From Avidehalobacter sp964569265 (lineage in GTDB: Bacteria; Bacillota; Dehalobacteriia; UBA4068; UBA4997): a stretch of DNA of 29,440 nucleotides. A model generated the notes under the pieces. It saw only the letters and a list, made by a program, of their open reading frames with translations. It was not told the DNA's origin and did no database searches. Of this stretch, positions 7,893 through 15,652 are shown piece by piece. The stretch's first letter is position 1, and the number at the start of each line of letters is the position of its first letter. The DNA lies in NCBI GenBank assembly GCA_964569265.1, contig CAZMTO010000019.1, forward strand, positions 1 through 29,440, written 5' to 3'. The position numbers were made by a program, and so were the translations under genes.

Positions 7893-8120
7893 ATGAGAGA
7901 TACTTTGATCTATTTGGAATACTCCGAAGATAAAGATTTAAGATTTGAAGTATATCGTAATCCTAACTGCTATGAGGTATGGCTTCAGCGCAAAATAACC
8001 GATGAATATATGGGTGCCGACTGGTTTGATTATTATGATATATCTGACCACAGACACCTTGCCGATACACTTGAACGCGCAATAGAAATAGGGAGAGAGG
8101 CTATGCGCTGCTTATTATAG
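7893..8120 (+). CDS. Small acidic protein of unknown function (75 aa)
   Basis: I do not recognise this protein. Three ATG codons stand in a row (7887, 7890, 7893). The third is preferred because aggag (7880-7884) is 8 nt before it and only 2 nt before the first. The 75-aa product is rich in Asp, Glu and Tyr, with no signal peptide or membrane segment: a beta-like first half (LIYLEYSEDKDLRFEVYR) and a helical C-terminus (LADTLERAIEIGREAM). Codon use is more AT-rich than that of its neighbours, which may mean low expression or recent arrival. It follows the VanY-type gene by 46 bp and probably shares its transcript, ending at the terminator at 8151-8185. Confidence 0.7.
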   Translation: MRDTLIYLEYSEDKDLRFEVYRNPNCYEVWLQRKITDEYMGADWFDYYDISDHRHLADTLERAIEIGREAMRCLL

Positions 8121-8150
8121 TAGCCGCGGTTTGTTTCCCCCCATATAAAC

Positions 8151-8185
8151 AACGACCCCATCAGTTCTGCACCGAAAGGGTCGTT
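8151..8185. terminator. Bidirectional terminator between convergent genes
   Basis: aacgaccc (8151-8158) pairs with gggtcgtt (8178-8185); T-rich sequence follows on plus and an AAAC tract gives GTTT on minus. It serves the plus-strand small gene and the minus-strand enoyl-CoA hydratase family gene that end on either side. Confidence 0.75.
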
Positions 8186-8204
8186 TTCTTATGTCAAATT
8201 TTAA

Positions 8205-8978
8205 TTATTCGCCTTTAAATTCCGGGGCACGTTTTTCACCAAAGGCCGCCAAGCCCTCCTTGCAATCGGCGGTAAGTGCCAGCCTGCCGTTTGCCTGTGC
8301 TTCTTCCTTCAACACCTCATCCAGGCTGCTGTTGGGGGTAGCGTTAAGCACCAGCTTTATGCTTTGCAGTGCCAGGGGTGCGCGTTTAGCCAGCTTTTCG
8401 GCATATTTTGCAGTTTCGGCCTTTAAATCTTCGGCAGCAAACACCGCATTTACAAAGCCATAAGCCACGCCCTGTTCCGCAGTAATCGGCAAAGCTTCAA
8501 ACATCGCCTGCTTGGCGCGGTGGCTGCCAATAGCACGCGGCAAAAAGTAATGCCCGCCGCAATCGGGTGCCAAACCAATGTTGGTAAAGCTCTGAATAAA
8601 CTTGGCACCGCTTACCGCAAAAATCATATCGCAGGCCAGCGCCAAATTAAACCCTGCCCCGGCTGCCGCACCGTTAACCATAGCAATAACCGGCTTGGTT
8701 GCCTTGTAAATAGCTTCGGATATTTGCCCGGCATTAGCCATAAACGCCACCGATTCGTCCAACTCTGCCAAATCGGCCAGCGCGCCCAAATCACCGCCGG
8801 CACAAAAAGCCCGGCCGGCACCGCTAAACACCATAACGCGCACTTCGTCATCGGCATCCATAGCTTTAATTGCTGCCACCGTATCGGCCACCAATTCTGC
8901 CGTCAGGCTGTTAAGCGACGCCGGGTTGTTCATGTAGATCCAGCCTACACCGTTCTGTTTTTCCGTCAATACATACAT
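8205..8978 (-). CDS. Enoyl-CoA hydratase/isomerase family protein (PaaG-like)
   Basis: The 257-aa crotonase-fold protein acts on acyl-CoA thioesters. The oxyanion-hole loops are visible as FCAGGDL (58-64) and GAAAGAG (103-109). The region where hydratases carry catalytic Glu reads LAPDCGGHYFLPR, with Asp139, as in PaaG-type isomerases, so an isomerase or ring-opening role is more likely than classical hydration. The start at 8978 is chosen over the upstream ATG at 8999, because ggagg (8986-8990) lies 7 nt before it. It is the last gene in the tail of the purine cluster; no beta-oxidation or phenylacetate partners are nearby, so its substrate is unknown. Confidence 0.88.
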   Translation of the reverse strand: MYVLTEKQNGVGWIYMNNPASLNSLTAELVADTVAAIKAMDADDEVRVMVFSGAGRAFCAGGDLGALADLAELDESVAFMANAGQISEAIYKATKPVIAMVNGAAAGAGFNLALACDMIFAVSGAKFIQSFTNIGLAPDCGGHYFLPRAIGSHRAKQAMFEALPITAEQGVAYGFVNAVFAAEDLKAETAKYAEKLAKRAPLALQSIKLVLNATPNSSLDEVLKEEAQANGRLALTADCKEGLAAFGEKRAPEFKGE

Positions 8979-9035
8979 TTTTCTGCCTCCTTTGGTCATA
9001 TCTGATAATTTGGGGCAAGCCCCGCTAAAGGCAAT

Positions 9036-9518
9036 TTAATACATCTCACGTCCGTCCGCCCGGTATTCGGCAAAAAGCCGCCGGCAGGCAGCACGGTCTA
9101 AACACTTTACCGCCAAAACCTGCTCATCGGCCCCGGCCAAATAATCATAAATAGCCTGATCACGAAAACCTATCTCGGCAGCATCATACTTGGTGCCGCC
9201 AAAGTAAAGCTCGCCTATATTAGCCCAAATAATGGCGGACAAACACATCGGGCAAGGCTCGCAGGAAGAAAATATTACGCAGCCGGTTAAATCGTGCGAA
9301 CCAACCGCCCGGCAGGCAGCACGTATAGCCACAACCTCGGCGTGCGCAGTCGGGTCACAATCTACCAGCACCCGGTTATGCGCCGCCGCCAGCAATTTGC
9401 CGTCGGCATCCACCACCACCGCACCAAACGGGCCACCGTCTCCACAGGCACTGCCGCGTTTAGCCTCGGCATAAGCCAAAGCCATCATCTCGTCAACAAA
9501 AGCCGCCGTAAACTCCAT
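9036..9518 (-). CDS. guaD: Guanine deaminase (cytidine deaminase fold)
   Basis: The 160-aa protein resembles Bacillus-type GuaD, which deaminates guanine to xanthine. Zinc and catalytic residues are in TAHAEV (His59, Glu61) and SSCEPCPMC (Cys89, Cys92). The segments GGPFGAVVV (28-36), CDPTAHAE and DAAEIGFRD match guanine deaminases rather than TadA or cytidine deaminase, and the C-terminal REMY resembles the family's conserved aromatic end. ATG at 9518 follows a ggggggc ribosome site. Its place at the tail of the pur genes suggests purine salvage linked to de novo synthesis. A more general nucleoside deaminase function cannot be excluded. Confidence 0.87.
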   Translation of the reverse strand: MEFTAAFVDEMMALAYAEAKRGSACGDGGPFGAVVVDADGKLLAAAHNRVLVDCDPTAHAEVVAIRAACRAVGSHDLTGCVIFSSCEPCPMCLSAIIWANIGELYFGGTKYDAAEIGFRDQAIYDYLAGADEQVLAVKCLDRAACRRLFAEYRADGREMY

Positions 9519-9551
9519 ATAAAGCCCCCCTTTGTTTAATATTCAGTTTTA

Positions 9552-9824
9552 TCAGCTATTTTCAGCCATCCGGGTCAACTCATCTTCTACAGGTACCGCC
9601 GCCCTAACCTCGGCCAGCAACGCCTGTATGGCAGCGTGATACTTGGGCGCTGCATAAACCGCACCCCAGCCCTGTTGGCTCTGAAACAGCTCTCCGTATG
9701 CCAGCGAATCATTAGAGCGAATTACCGCCGGCAACTGTTCATCGGCCAGCACCTGCCGCAAAATATCCGCTTCAAAGGCGTTATCCAAATAAGCCGCCCG
9801 TTCTTTATCCGGTGGAACCAGCAT
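9552..9824 (-). CDS. DUF2007-like small protein (putative signal-transducing protein)
   Basis: This 90-aa soluble protein has a pattern I associate with DUF2007: helix AFEADILRQVLADEQLPAVIRSN split as an alpha segment followed by beta strands, then a helix at AAIQALLAEVRAA. It is PII-like in predicted topology, but function is unknown for the family. It starts 2 bp after the stop of the GIY-YIG gene with a strong aaggggg site, so the two are translationally coupled. The last 20 residues are acidic and probably flexible. Assignment rests on pattern recognition only. Confidence 0.65.
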   Translation of the reverse strand: MLVPPDKERAAYLDNAFEADILRQVLADEQLPAVIRSNDSLAYGELFQSQQGWGAVYAAPKYHAAIQALLAEVRAAVPVEDELTRMAENS

Positions 9825-9826
9825 AA

Positions 9827-10132
9827 TTATTCCCCCTTAACAGCCGCCGACATTTGCACCGCCAGCTTAGGGCAGGCTGTCAGCAGGTCTACCCTGCCCG
9901 CCGCCAAACTAAGCTTTTGCGCCTGGCTAAGCTGTTTGATATAAACTTCGGCAGCACGCGCCAAATGCACCGTAGGCAGGCTGCACTGCCACAACAGGCT
10001 AACCGGCCGCCGAGAGCGCGTGTATTTGCTGCCGGTGCCGCTGTTATGCGCCGCCAGCCGCTGTGTAATATCTAGCGTATACCCGGTATAGATAGTGCCG
10101 TCGGCACATTTTAGCATATATACCGTTGCCAT
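9827..10132 (-). CDS. GIY-YIG endonuclease-like protein (UPF0213/YhbQ type)
   Basis: This 101-aa single-domain GIY-YIG protein has the paired motif as VYMLKC (4-9) and YTGYT (15-19), with Arg25 in the conserved ITQRLAAHN helix and Glu62 in RAAEVYIKQL as the likely metal ligand. Such small stand-alone proteins have been linked to DNA end or repair processing, but their role is poorly defined. The start at 10132 has only a weak ribosome site and lies 11 bp past purD, so translation may be coupled to purD. It is part of the accessory tail of the purine cluster. Confidence 0.85.
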   Translation of the reverse strand: MATVYMLKCADGTIYTGYTLDITQRLAAHNSGTGSKYTRSRRPVSLLWQCSLPTVHLARAAEVYIKQLSQAQKLSLAAGRVDLLTACPKLAVQMSAAVKGE

Positions 10133-10143
10133 TTTGCTGCTGT

Positions 10144-11418
10144 TTAAGCCTGCTCGTGCTCCAACGCACGGTGGCCTATATCACGGCGGCTAAAGCAGGT
10201 ATCATAGTGTATTTTATCTACCATTTGGTATGCGGTATCAATGGCAGCCCTGATATTTTTGCCCGATGCCGTTACACCCAGCACCCTGCCGCCGTTAGCA
10301 ACCACCTGCTGCCCAATAAAGGCCGTGCCCGCGTGGAAAACATAAGCACCAGGCACATCGGCATCAAGGCCGGTTATAGCCTGCCCGCGGCCGTATTTGC
10401 CCGGATACCCGCCCGAAGCAACAACCACGCAAACAGCCGGCTCCTCCGACCATTCTAACTGCATACCGGCAAGGGTACCGTTTATAACCGCCAGCATTAT
10501 CTCTACCAAGTCCGACTTTAAGCGGTACAGCACTGCCTGAGTTTCCGGGTCACCAAAGCGGGCGTTAAATTCCAGCACCTTAACACCGTCTTTGGTAAGC
10601 ATAAGCCCGGCATACAAAACACCCTTATACAGTCGCCCCTCGGCCCGCATACCATCTACCGCCGGCTGCAAAACCCTTGCCAGCACCTCAGCCGCCAGTT
10701 CATCGGTATAAACCGGTGCCGGAGAATATGCCCCCATACCGCCGGTGTTGGGGCCTTCGTCGTTGTCATAGGCGCGTTTGTGGTCTTGCGCCGAAACCAT
10801 CGGCAGCACGTTATAACCATCCGTAAAGGCCAGCACGCTTACTTCCTCGCCGTCCAGATATTCTTCAATTACTACTTTAGCCCCGGCATTGCCAAACGCA
10901 TTACCGCTGAGCATTTCATCGGCGGCCTGCTTGGCTTCGTCAGTGGTCATAGCTACCACAACGCCCTTGCCGGCAGCCAAACCGTCGGCCTTAACCACAA
11001 TAGGCGCACCCATCTCGTCAATATAAGCCTTGGCCGCAACCACATCGGTAAAGCTGGCATATTTGGCCGTAGGTATGCCGTATTTTTCCATTATCTGTTT
11101 GGCCAGCTCTTTACTGCCCTCAATAAGGGCGGCAGCCTGCGTAGGCCCAAAAATTTTAAGTCCGGCAGCCGTAAATTTATCAACAATACCGGCAGCCAGC
11201 GGTGCTTCCGGCCCCACCACCGTCAGGTCAACAGCTTCGGCCTGCGCAAATTCCAGCAGGGTATCCACATCTTCGGCCGCAATGTTCACACAATCGGCCA
11301 GTTCGGCAATACCGGCGTTGCCGGGCGCGCAATATATTTCTTCTGCAAGGGGGCTTTGGGCCAGCTTCCACACAATAGCGTGTTCGCGGCCACCGCCGCC
11401 CACTACCAAAATCTTCAT
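10144..11418 (-). CDS. purD: Phosphoribosylamine-glycine ligase (GAR synthetase)
   Basis: The 424-aa product is an ATP-grasp enzyme joining glycine to 5-phosphoribosylamine, step 2 of purine synthesis. It begins MKILVVGGGGREHAI, the family hallmark. The ATP-grasp part includes VVKADGLAAGKGVVVA, and the PurD signature lies around LEFNARFGDPETQ. A GTG three codons upstream (11427) could also open the frame, but the ATG at 11418 is preferred: gagg (11427-11430) precedes it by 8 nt and homologues start with MK(I/V)LV. It follows purH by 34 bp, as in the canonical purH-purD order. Confidence 0.98.
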   Translation of the reverse strand: MKILVVGGGGREHAIVWKLAQSPLAEEIYCAPGNAGIAELADCVNIAAEDVDTLLEFAQAEAVDLTVVGPEAPLAAGIVDKFTAAGLKIFGPTQAAALIEGSKELAKQIMEKYGIPTAKYASFTDVVAAKAYIDEMGAPIVVKADGLAAGKGVVVAMTTDEAKQAADEMLSGNAFGNAGAKVVIEEYLDGEEVSVLAFTDGYNVLPMVSAQDHKRAYDNDEGPNTGGMGAYSPAPVYTDELAAEVLARVLQPAVDGMRAEGRLYKGVLYAGLMLTKDGVKVLEFNARFGDPETQAVLYRLKSDLVEIMLAVINGTLAGMQLEWSEEPAVCVVVASGGYPGKYGRGQAITGLDADVPGAYVFHAGTAFIGQQVVANGGRVLGVTASGKNIRAAIDTAYQMVDKIHYDTCFSRRDIGHRALEHEQA

Positions 11419-11452
11419 ACGGTTCACCTCGTAATTTTAATATTTCAGTATT

Positions 11453-13000
11453 TTAATAATGGAAGTGACGAACACCGGTAAATACCATTGCCAAACCGGC
11501 TTCGTCGGCTGCCGCAATAGAGTTTTCATCATAAATAGAACCACCCGGCTGGATAATTGCCGTAATGCCGTGCTTAGCGCAGGCATCTACCGTATCGCGG
11601 AAGGTGAAAAATGCATCCGACGCCATAACCGCGCCAAAGGTACGGTGAGCTGCTACATTAACTGCCATCTCCATCGAACCGATACGGCTCATCTGCCCGG
11701 CACCGACACCAACCACCTGATAATTATTAGCCAGCACCACAGCGTTAGACTTTACGTGCTTGGCAACCGTCATAGCAAATTTCAACTGATCCAGTTCTTC
11801 GGCGGTGGGCTGGCGCTTGCTTACCACACGCATTTCTTCTTCCGCCGGGTCAAGCATATCGTTTTCCTGCAACAAAATGCCGCCCTTTACCGGGTAAAAG
11901 CAAACGCGGGGCTCGGCCTTTTTTATTTTGCCGCAATTACCTACCACCAACAGGCGCAGGTTGGGCTTTACCTTTAATATCTCCAGCGCTTCGTCGGTAA
12001 AGCAGGGGGCCGCCACAGCCTCTAAAAAGGTTTTAAGCATTTCATGGGCGGTATCGGCATCTACCGGGCGGTTTACTGCCACAATGCCGCCGTAAGCAGC
12101 CTGAGTATCACCCTCGTAGGCTTTTTTGTAGGCTTCGGCAGCAGTCTGCCCCAAGCCCAGGCCGCAGGGGTTGGTATGTTTAATAATGGTTGCTGCCGGC
12201 TGATCAAATTCTCGCACCAGCTCTATGGCCGCGTCAACGTCTAACGTGTTGTTATAAGAAAGCTTTTGCCCGGCTATCTGTTTGGCCGTACCGGCGCCCG
12301 GTTCATCGTCACCAAAGCAGGTATAAAGCACCGCCCGCTGCTGAGCATTTTCACCGTAGCGCAGCTCCTCCTTTTTTTCGCCCATCAGCAAAAACTGCTC
12401 GGGGAATTTTTCTTCGGTGCCGGTAATTTTTTGCAAATAGGTAGAAATAAATGTGTCGTATTCTGCCGTATGACGAAAAGCCGCAGCCGCCAGCTCCAGT
12501 CGATACGCTTCGTCCAGGGTGCCGTCTTTAATTCTGGCAATTATCTCATCATACTTGGCAGGGTCGGTAACAATAGTAACATACTTGTTGTTTTTAGCTG
12601 CCGCACGCACCATGGTAGGCCCGCCGATATCAATGTTTTCAATAGCATCGGCAAGGGTAACATCGGGCTTTTCAATCGTCTGACGGAACGGATACAGATT
12701 TACCGCCACCAAATCTACCGGTGTAATTTTATGCTCCTCTAACTGCGCCAAATGGTCGGGGGTGCGCATAGCCAAAATACCGCCGTGAATATAAGGGTTA
12801 AGCGTTTTTACACGGCCGCCCAAAATCTCCGGAAAACCCGTAACCTCACTTACATAGGTCACCGGTATGCCGGCCTCTTTAATGGTGTTATAGGTGCCGC
12901 CGGTAGAAACTATCTCGTAGTCCAGCTCGCTAAGGGCGCGGGCAAATTCTACCACGCCGGTTTTGTCCGACACACTGATTATTGCTCTTTTGCTTGGCAT
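11453..13000 (-). CDS. purH: Bifunctional AICAR formyltransferase / IMP cyclohydrolase
   Basis: 515 aa, the usual length. The N-terminal IMP cyclohydrolase domain opens KRAIISVSDKTGVVEFA and includes STGGTYNTIKEAGIPV. The C-terminal formyltransferase domain includes the IKHTNPCGLGLG and AKHVKSNAV segments with catalytic Lys/His, and it ends in GVRHFHY as expected. It catalyses the last two steps to IMP using 10-formyl-THF. It precedes purD and follows a small Zn-ribbon gene. Confidence 0.98.
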   Translation of the reverse strand: MPSKRAIISVSDKTGVVEFARALSELDYEIVSTGGTYNTIKEAGIPVTYVSEVTGFPEILGGRVKTLNPYIHGGILAMRTPDHLAQLEEHKITPVDLVAVNLYPFRQTIEKPDVTLADAIENIDIGGPTMVRAAAKNNKYVTIVTDPAKYDEIIARIKDGTLDEAYRLELAAAAFRHTAEYDTFISTYLQKITGTEEKFPEQFLLMGEKKEELRYGENAQQRAVLYTCFGDDEPGAGTAKQIAGQKLSYNNTLDVDAAIELVREFDQPAATIIKHTNPCGLGLGQTAAEAYKKAYEGDTQAAYGGIVAVNRPVDADTAHEMLKTFLEAVAAPCFTDEALEILKVKPNLRLLVVGNCGKIKKAEPRVCFYPVKGGILLQENDMLDPAEEEMRVVSKRQPTAEELDQLKFAMTVAKHVKSNAVVLANNYQVVGVGAGQMSRIGSMEMAVNVAAHRTFGAVMASDAFFTFRDTVDACAKHGITAIIQPGGSIYDENSIAAADEAGLAMVFTGVRHFHY

Positions 13001-13056
13001 AATTCTTATCTCTCCTAATCATATAATTCTTAAATATTACATCGCGCCGGGCAGCA

Positions 13057-13269
13057 TCAGCCACCCAACAACCAATCCAACACGTTTTCTCCGGCCGATG
13101 TCTGCTCTCTGTAAATTTCGGTATAACCGCAATCAACACAGCTAACCGTTAAAAACTTTTTGTTCTGAATATCAAAATACTTGGCAAAAGATGTGCCGCT
13201 TGCCGCAAACTCGTCGGTTTCATACTGCCGGCAGCCGCACTTGGGGCACACAAACTGTCTGGTATCCAT
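13057..13269 (-). CDS. Small zinc-ribbon protein (COG3478-like)
   Basis: The 70-aa protein has two CxxC knuckles, CPKCGC at 8-13 and CVDCGY at 44-49, spaced like a zinc ribbon. It includes the FDIQNKKFLTVSC stretch seen in the small family described as predicted nucleic-acid-binding Zn-ribbon proteins. ATG at 13269 follows aaggagg. It sits between purN and purH, reading the same way, so it rides on the purine transcript. Nothing in the sequence ties it to purine synthesis chemically; its role is unknown. Confidence 0.8.
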   Translation of the reverse strand: MDTRQFVCPKCGCRQYETDEFAASGTSFAKYFDIQNKKFLTVSCVDCGYTEIYREQTSAGENVLDWLLGG

Positions 13270-13310
13270 AAAAACCTCCTTATAACTATCACTGTTTCTG
13301 TTTGGCGGCG

Positions 13311-13922
13311 TTAATCCTCTATTATAACGCGGCGGCCTTCTATACGCAGCTTACCCTGTGCCAGCAGCTTAAGCGCCAGCGGAAAGATAATATGCTCCTG
13401 CTCTAAAATGCGCGCCGCCAACGTATCCTCATCATCGGTATCCAACACCGGCACCGGGGCCTGCAAAATTATCGGGCCGCTGTCCAAACCTTCGTCTACA
13501 AAATGCACCGTGCAGCCCGACACCTTTACGCCGTATTCAAACGCCTGGCGCTGGCCGTGCAAACCGGGAAAGCTGGGCAACAAAGCCGGGTGAATGTTAA
13601 GCACCTTTTGCGGAAAAGCCTGCAACAACACTGGGGTAACAATGCGTAAATAGCCTGCCAGGGCCACCGCCTGCGCCCCCGCCAGTTTAAGCAGCTTTAC
13701 CACCTGTTCGTCGTAAGCCTCACGTGTGGGGTAATCTTTGGGCAGCACCACTGCCGTTGTAATACCGGCCTTTTCGGCACGGCTAAGCGCATAAGCATCG
13801 GGCTTGTCGCTTATTACCATAACTACCTCTATCGGTATTTGCCCATAAGCAGCTTCATCAATAATGGCCTGCAAATTAGAACCGCTGCCGCTGGCTAATA
13901 CGCCGATTTTTAGTTTTTCCAT
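13311..13922 (-). CDS. purN: Phosphoribosylglycinamide formyltransferase (10-formyl-THF-dependent)
   Basis: 203 aa. The GAR-binding loop ASGSGSNLQAI is at 10-20. The catalytic residues Asn109 and His111 are in LNIHPALLPSFPG, and Asp147 is in EGLDSGPII. It formylates GAR, step 3 of the pathway. The start follows ggagg (aacggaggaacct then ATG). In transcription order it comes after purM, as in the standard purM-purN pair, but here a 372-bp repeat-filled gap separates them, which is unusual because these genes commonly abut. Confidence 0.97.
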   Translation of the reverse strand: MEKLKIGVLASGSGSNLQAIIDEAAYGQIPIEVVMVISDKPDAYALSRAEKAGITTAVVLPKDYPTREAYDEQVVKLLKLAGAQAVALAGYLRIVTPVLLQAFPQKVLNIHPALLPSFPGLHGQRQAFEYGVKVSGCTVHFVDEGLDSGPIILQAPVPVLDTDDEDTLAARILEQEHIIFPLALKLLAQGKLRIEGRRVIIED

Positions 13923-14032
13923 AGGTTCCTCCGTTTTACAACATTACCGTTACAATAAAATATTAACGGCACCTTATATTTTCAAGTCTATCAAATACCA
14001 CAGTCACTGATTTGCTATTGCGTGCTGCCACA

Positions 14033-14122
14033 GCAGATGGTGTGCTATTGCATACTGATAGTACGCCGATGAGCGAGAAGGCTGATGACACAGCAGATGG
14101 TGTGCTATTGCGTTTACGCTAT
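14033..14122. repeat. 90-bp repeat, distal copy, in the purM-purN gap
   Basis: This copy matches 14214-14303 at 86 of 90 positions (offset 181 bp). It contains two iterations of the module gcagatg.(.)gtgctattg 60 bp apart and ends in gcgtttacgctat, the same bases that form the end of purM in the other copy. A further degenerate gctattg module lies at 14013-14019. Confidence 0.9.
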
Positions 14123-14195
14123 CAATCAAGGCTGCCTGCCAAAGCATATAGGGCGGCGGGTGGGAAAAGATACCCCTCCACTCAGCCTTGATTGA
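14122..14195. repeat. 13-bp perfect inverted repeat between the 90-bp copies
   Basis: tcaatcaaggctg (14122-14134) and cagccttgattga (14183-14195) are perfect complements separated by 48 bp containing a GC-rich gggcggcgggtggg tract. It could form a long hairpin in the purM-purN transcript. No T-run follows on either strand. Confidence 0.8.
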
Positions 14196-14213
14196 GCTGC
14201 TTAAGATGACACC

Positions 14214-14303
14214 GCAGATGACGTGCTATTGCATACTGATTGTACGCCGATGAGCGAGAAGGCTGATGACACCGCAGATGGTGTGCTATTGCGTTTACGC
14301 TAT
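14214..14303. repeat. 90-bp repeat, purM-proximal copy overlapping the purM stop codon
   Basis: This second copy of the repeat at 14033-14122 runs 6 bp past the purM stop codon (14295-14297) into its coding sequence, so the final purM codons and stop are shared with repeat sequence. The module acacc-gcagat-ggtgt inside it is a small hairpin. Confidence 0.9.
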
Positions 14304-15311
14304 AACCACACCGGCACCGGTGCGCTTCACCATCTCACCAATAACCTTGCCGTCGGGGCAGTTGGCCAGCACAGTATCAACCTCACTCTGCGGCACAATA
14401 ATAACATAACCAATGCCCATATTAAATACACGGTACATTTCTTCATCGGCAATATCGCCAAGGCGCTGCATCAGCTTAAAAATTGCCGGGCGTTCCCAGG
14501 CAGTGCTGTCAATTTGCGCCGCCAGCTCATCATTATAAACACGGGGCAGGTTTTCCAGCAGGCCGCCGCCGGTAATATGGCACATACCGTGAATTTCCGT
14601 TTTATCCAGCAGGGGCAAAATATCCTTAACATAAATGCGGGTGGGTGTAAGCATAGCTTCGCCTACCGTTGTGCCCAGCTCGTCTACATAGCTGTCGGCA
14701 GTAAGCTCTCCCTCTAACAGCACACGGCGCGCCAGAGAAAACCCGTTGCTATGCAACCCGGTAGAGGGCAAGCCAATCAGTACGTCACCTTCAGCCACCT
14801 TTTCACCGGTCAAAATCTTGCTTTTATCGGCCACACCAACGGCAAAGCCGGCAATATCATATTCATCTACCGGATAAAACCCGGGCATCTCGGCAGTTTC
14901 ACCGCCAATAAGCGAACACATCGACTGCTTGCAGCCCTCGGCCACGCCCTTAACAATATCTGCCACACGGTCGGGGAACAGCTTGCCTACCGCAATATAA
15001 TCAAGGAAGAACAGCGGCTCGGCACCCTGCACCAAAATATCGTTTACACACATTGCCACAGCATCAATGCCAATAGTATCGTGCTTATCCAAAATTTGCG
15101 CCACTTTAAGCTTGGTACCAACACCGTCCGTGCCGGAAAGTAACACAGGCTGTTTATATTTGCTTATATCCAACTGAAACAAACCGGCAAAGCTGCCAAG
15201 GTCAGTCAAAACCTCCGGCCGATACGTACTCTGCACATAGCCCTTCATCTTTTGTACTGCCAAATTCCCGGCGTCAATATCTACACCGGCGTCTTTATAG
15301 GAAATTGCCAT
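14295..15311 (-). CDS. purM: Phosphoribosylformylglycinamidine cyclo-ligase (AIR synthetase)
   Basis: 338 aa, normal length. LLSGTDGVGTKLK at about 57-69 is the ATP-binding hallmark, with YKDAGVDIDAGN at 5-16 and GLIGGETAEMPGFY-type sequence (here SLIGGETAEMPGFY) in the middle; FSLARRVL and HITGGGLLENLPR are also in place. It closes the imidazole ring to AIR, step 5. ATG at 15311 follows gggagg. Its last codons and stop lie inside a 90-bp repeat. Upstream, where purF is expected, only a relic remains. Confidence 0.98.
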   Translation of the reverse strand: MAISYKDAGVDIDAGNLAVQKMKGYVQSTYRPEVLTDLGSFAGLFQLDISKYKQPVLLSGTDGVGTKLKVAQILDKHDTIGIDAVAMCVNDILVQGAEPLFFLDYIAVGKLFPDRVADIVKGVAEGCKQSMCSLIGGETAEMPGFYPVDEYDIAGFAVGVADKSKILTGEKVAEGDVLIGLPSTGLHSNGFSLARRVLLEGELTADSYVDELGTTVGEAMLTPTRIYVKDILPLLDKTEIHGMCHITGGGLLENLPRVYNDELAAQIDSTAWERPAIFKLMQRLGDIADEEMYRVFNMGIGYVIIVPQSEVDTVLANCPDGKVIGEMVKRTGAGVVIA

Positions 15312-15390
15312 TTTGTTATATCCTCCCTGGGTTATTCATTTATATTAAATGCAAATTTTTTTCTGATCTTTATGTTTTTTACGTTGATTT

Positions 15391-15552
15391 CTAGCCCGCC
15401 ACCGGATATTTGCCGGCAAAGCAGCCTTAACAGTATTTTAAGAGGCAAGCTTCAGGTTTTAACACCGCATTAGTTTGCCCGGCAGCATCACATATACCAA
15501 AAACGCCACATTCTTCGTGCAGCTTATCGTCTTTGCGACAAAAATCATCCAT
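15391..15552 (-). pseudogene. purF: purF relic (amidophosphoribosyltransferase, internal deletion)
   Basis: The minus strand at 15552 opens ATGGATGAT and reads on through LHEECGVFGIC, the conserved N-terminus of PurF, where the Cys after EE becomes the glutaminase nucleophile. About ten residues later the similarity ends. After KYC and a TAA stop (15427-15429) the same frame resumes as GCFAGKYPVAG and a TAG stop (15391-15393), which matches the usual PurF C-terminus (a YC-x-x-CF-x-G-x-YP pattern). Some 400 or more residues between are missing. Its place between purB and purM is the usual one for purF. An agggg site lies 13 nt upstream of the ATG. A 41-aa peptide could still be made but would have no activity. 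Identification is from motif recognition, not an alignment. Confidence 0.85.
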
Positions 15553-15652
15553 GGCCTTTTGCCATCCCCTTAAAAAAATTACCCTAAAATACTGCAAAAA
15601 TCAATTAAATTCCGTCAAAATATCTGTGCCGCTAAAACAAGAACAGCGCCCC

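Noticed and set aside
14223..14717. 164-codon plus-strand frame beginning in the repeat and running into purM antisense
   Set aside because: Most of it is antisense to conserved purM codons; there is no ribosome site before the GTG start. Only the repeat-derived beginning is of interest.
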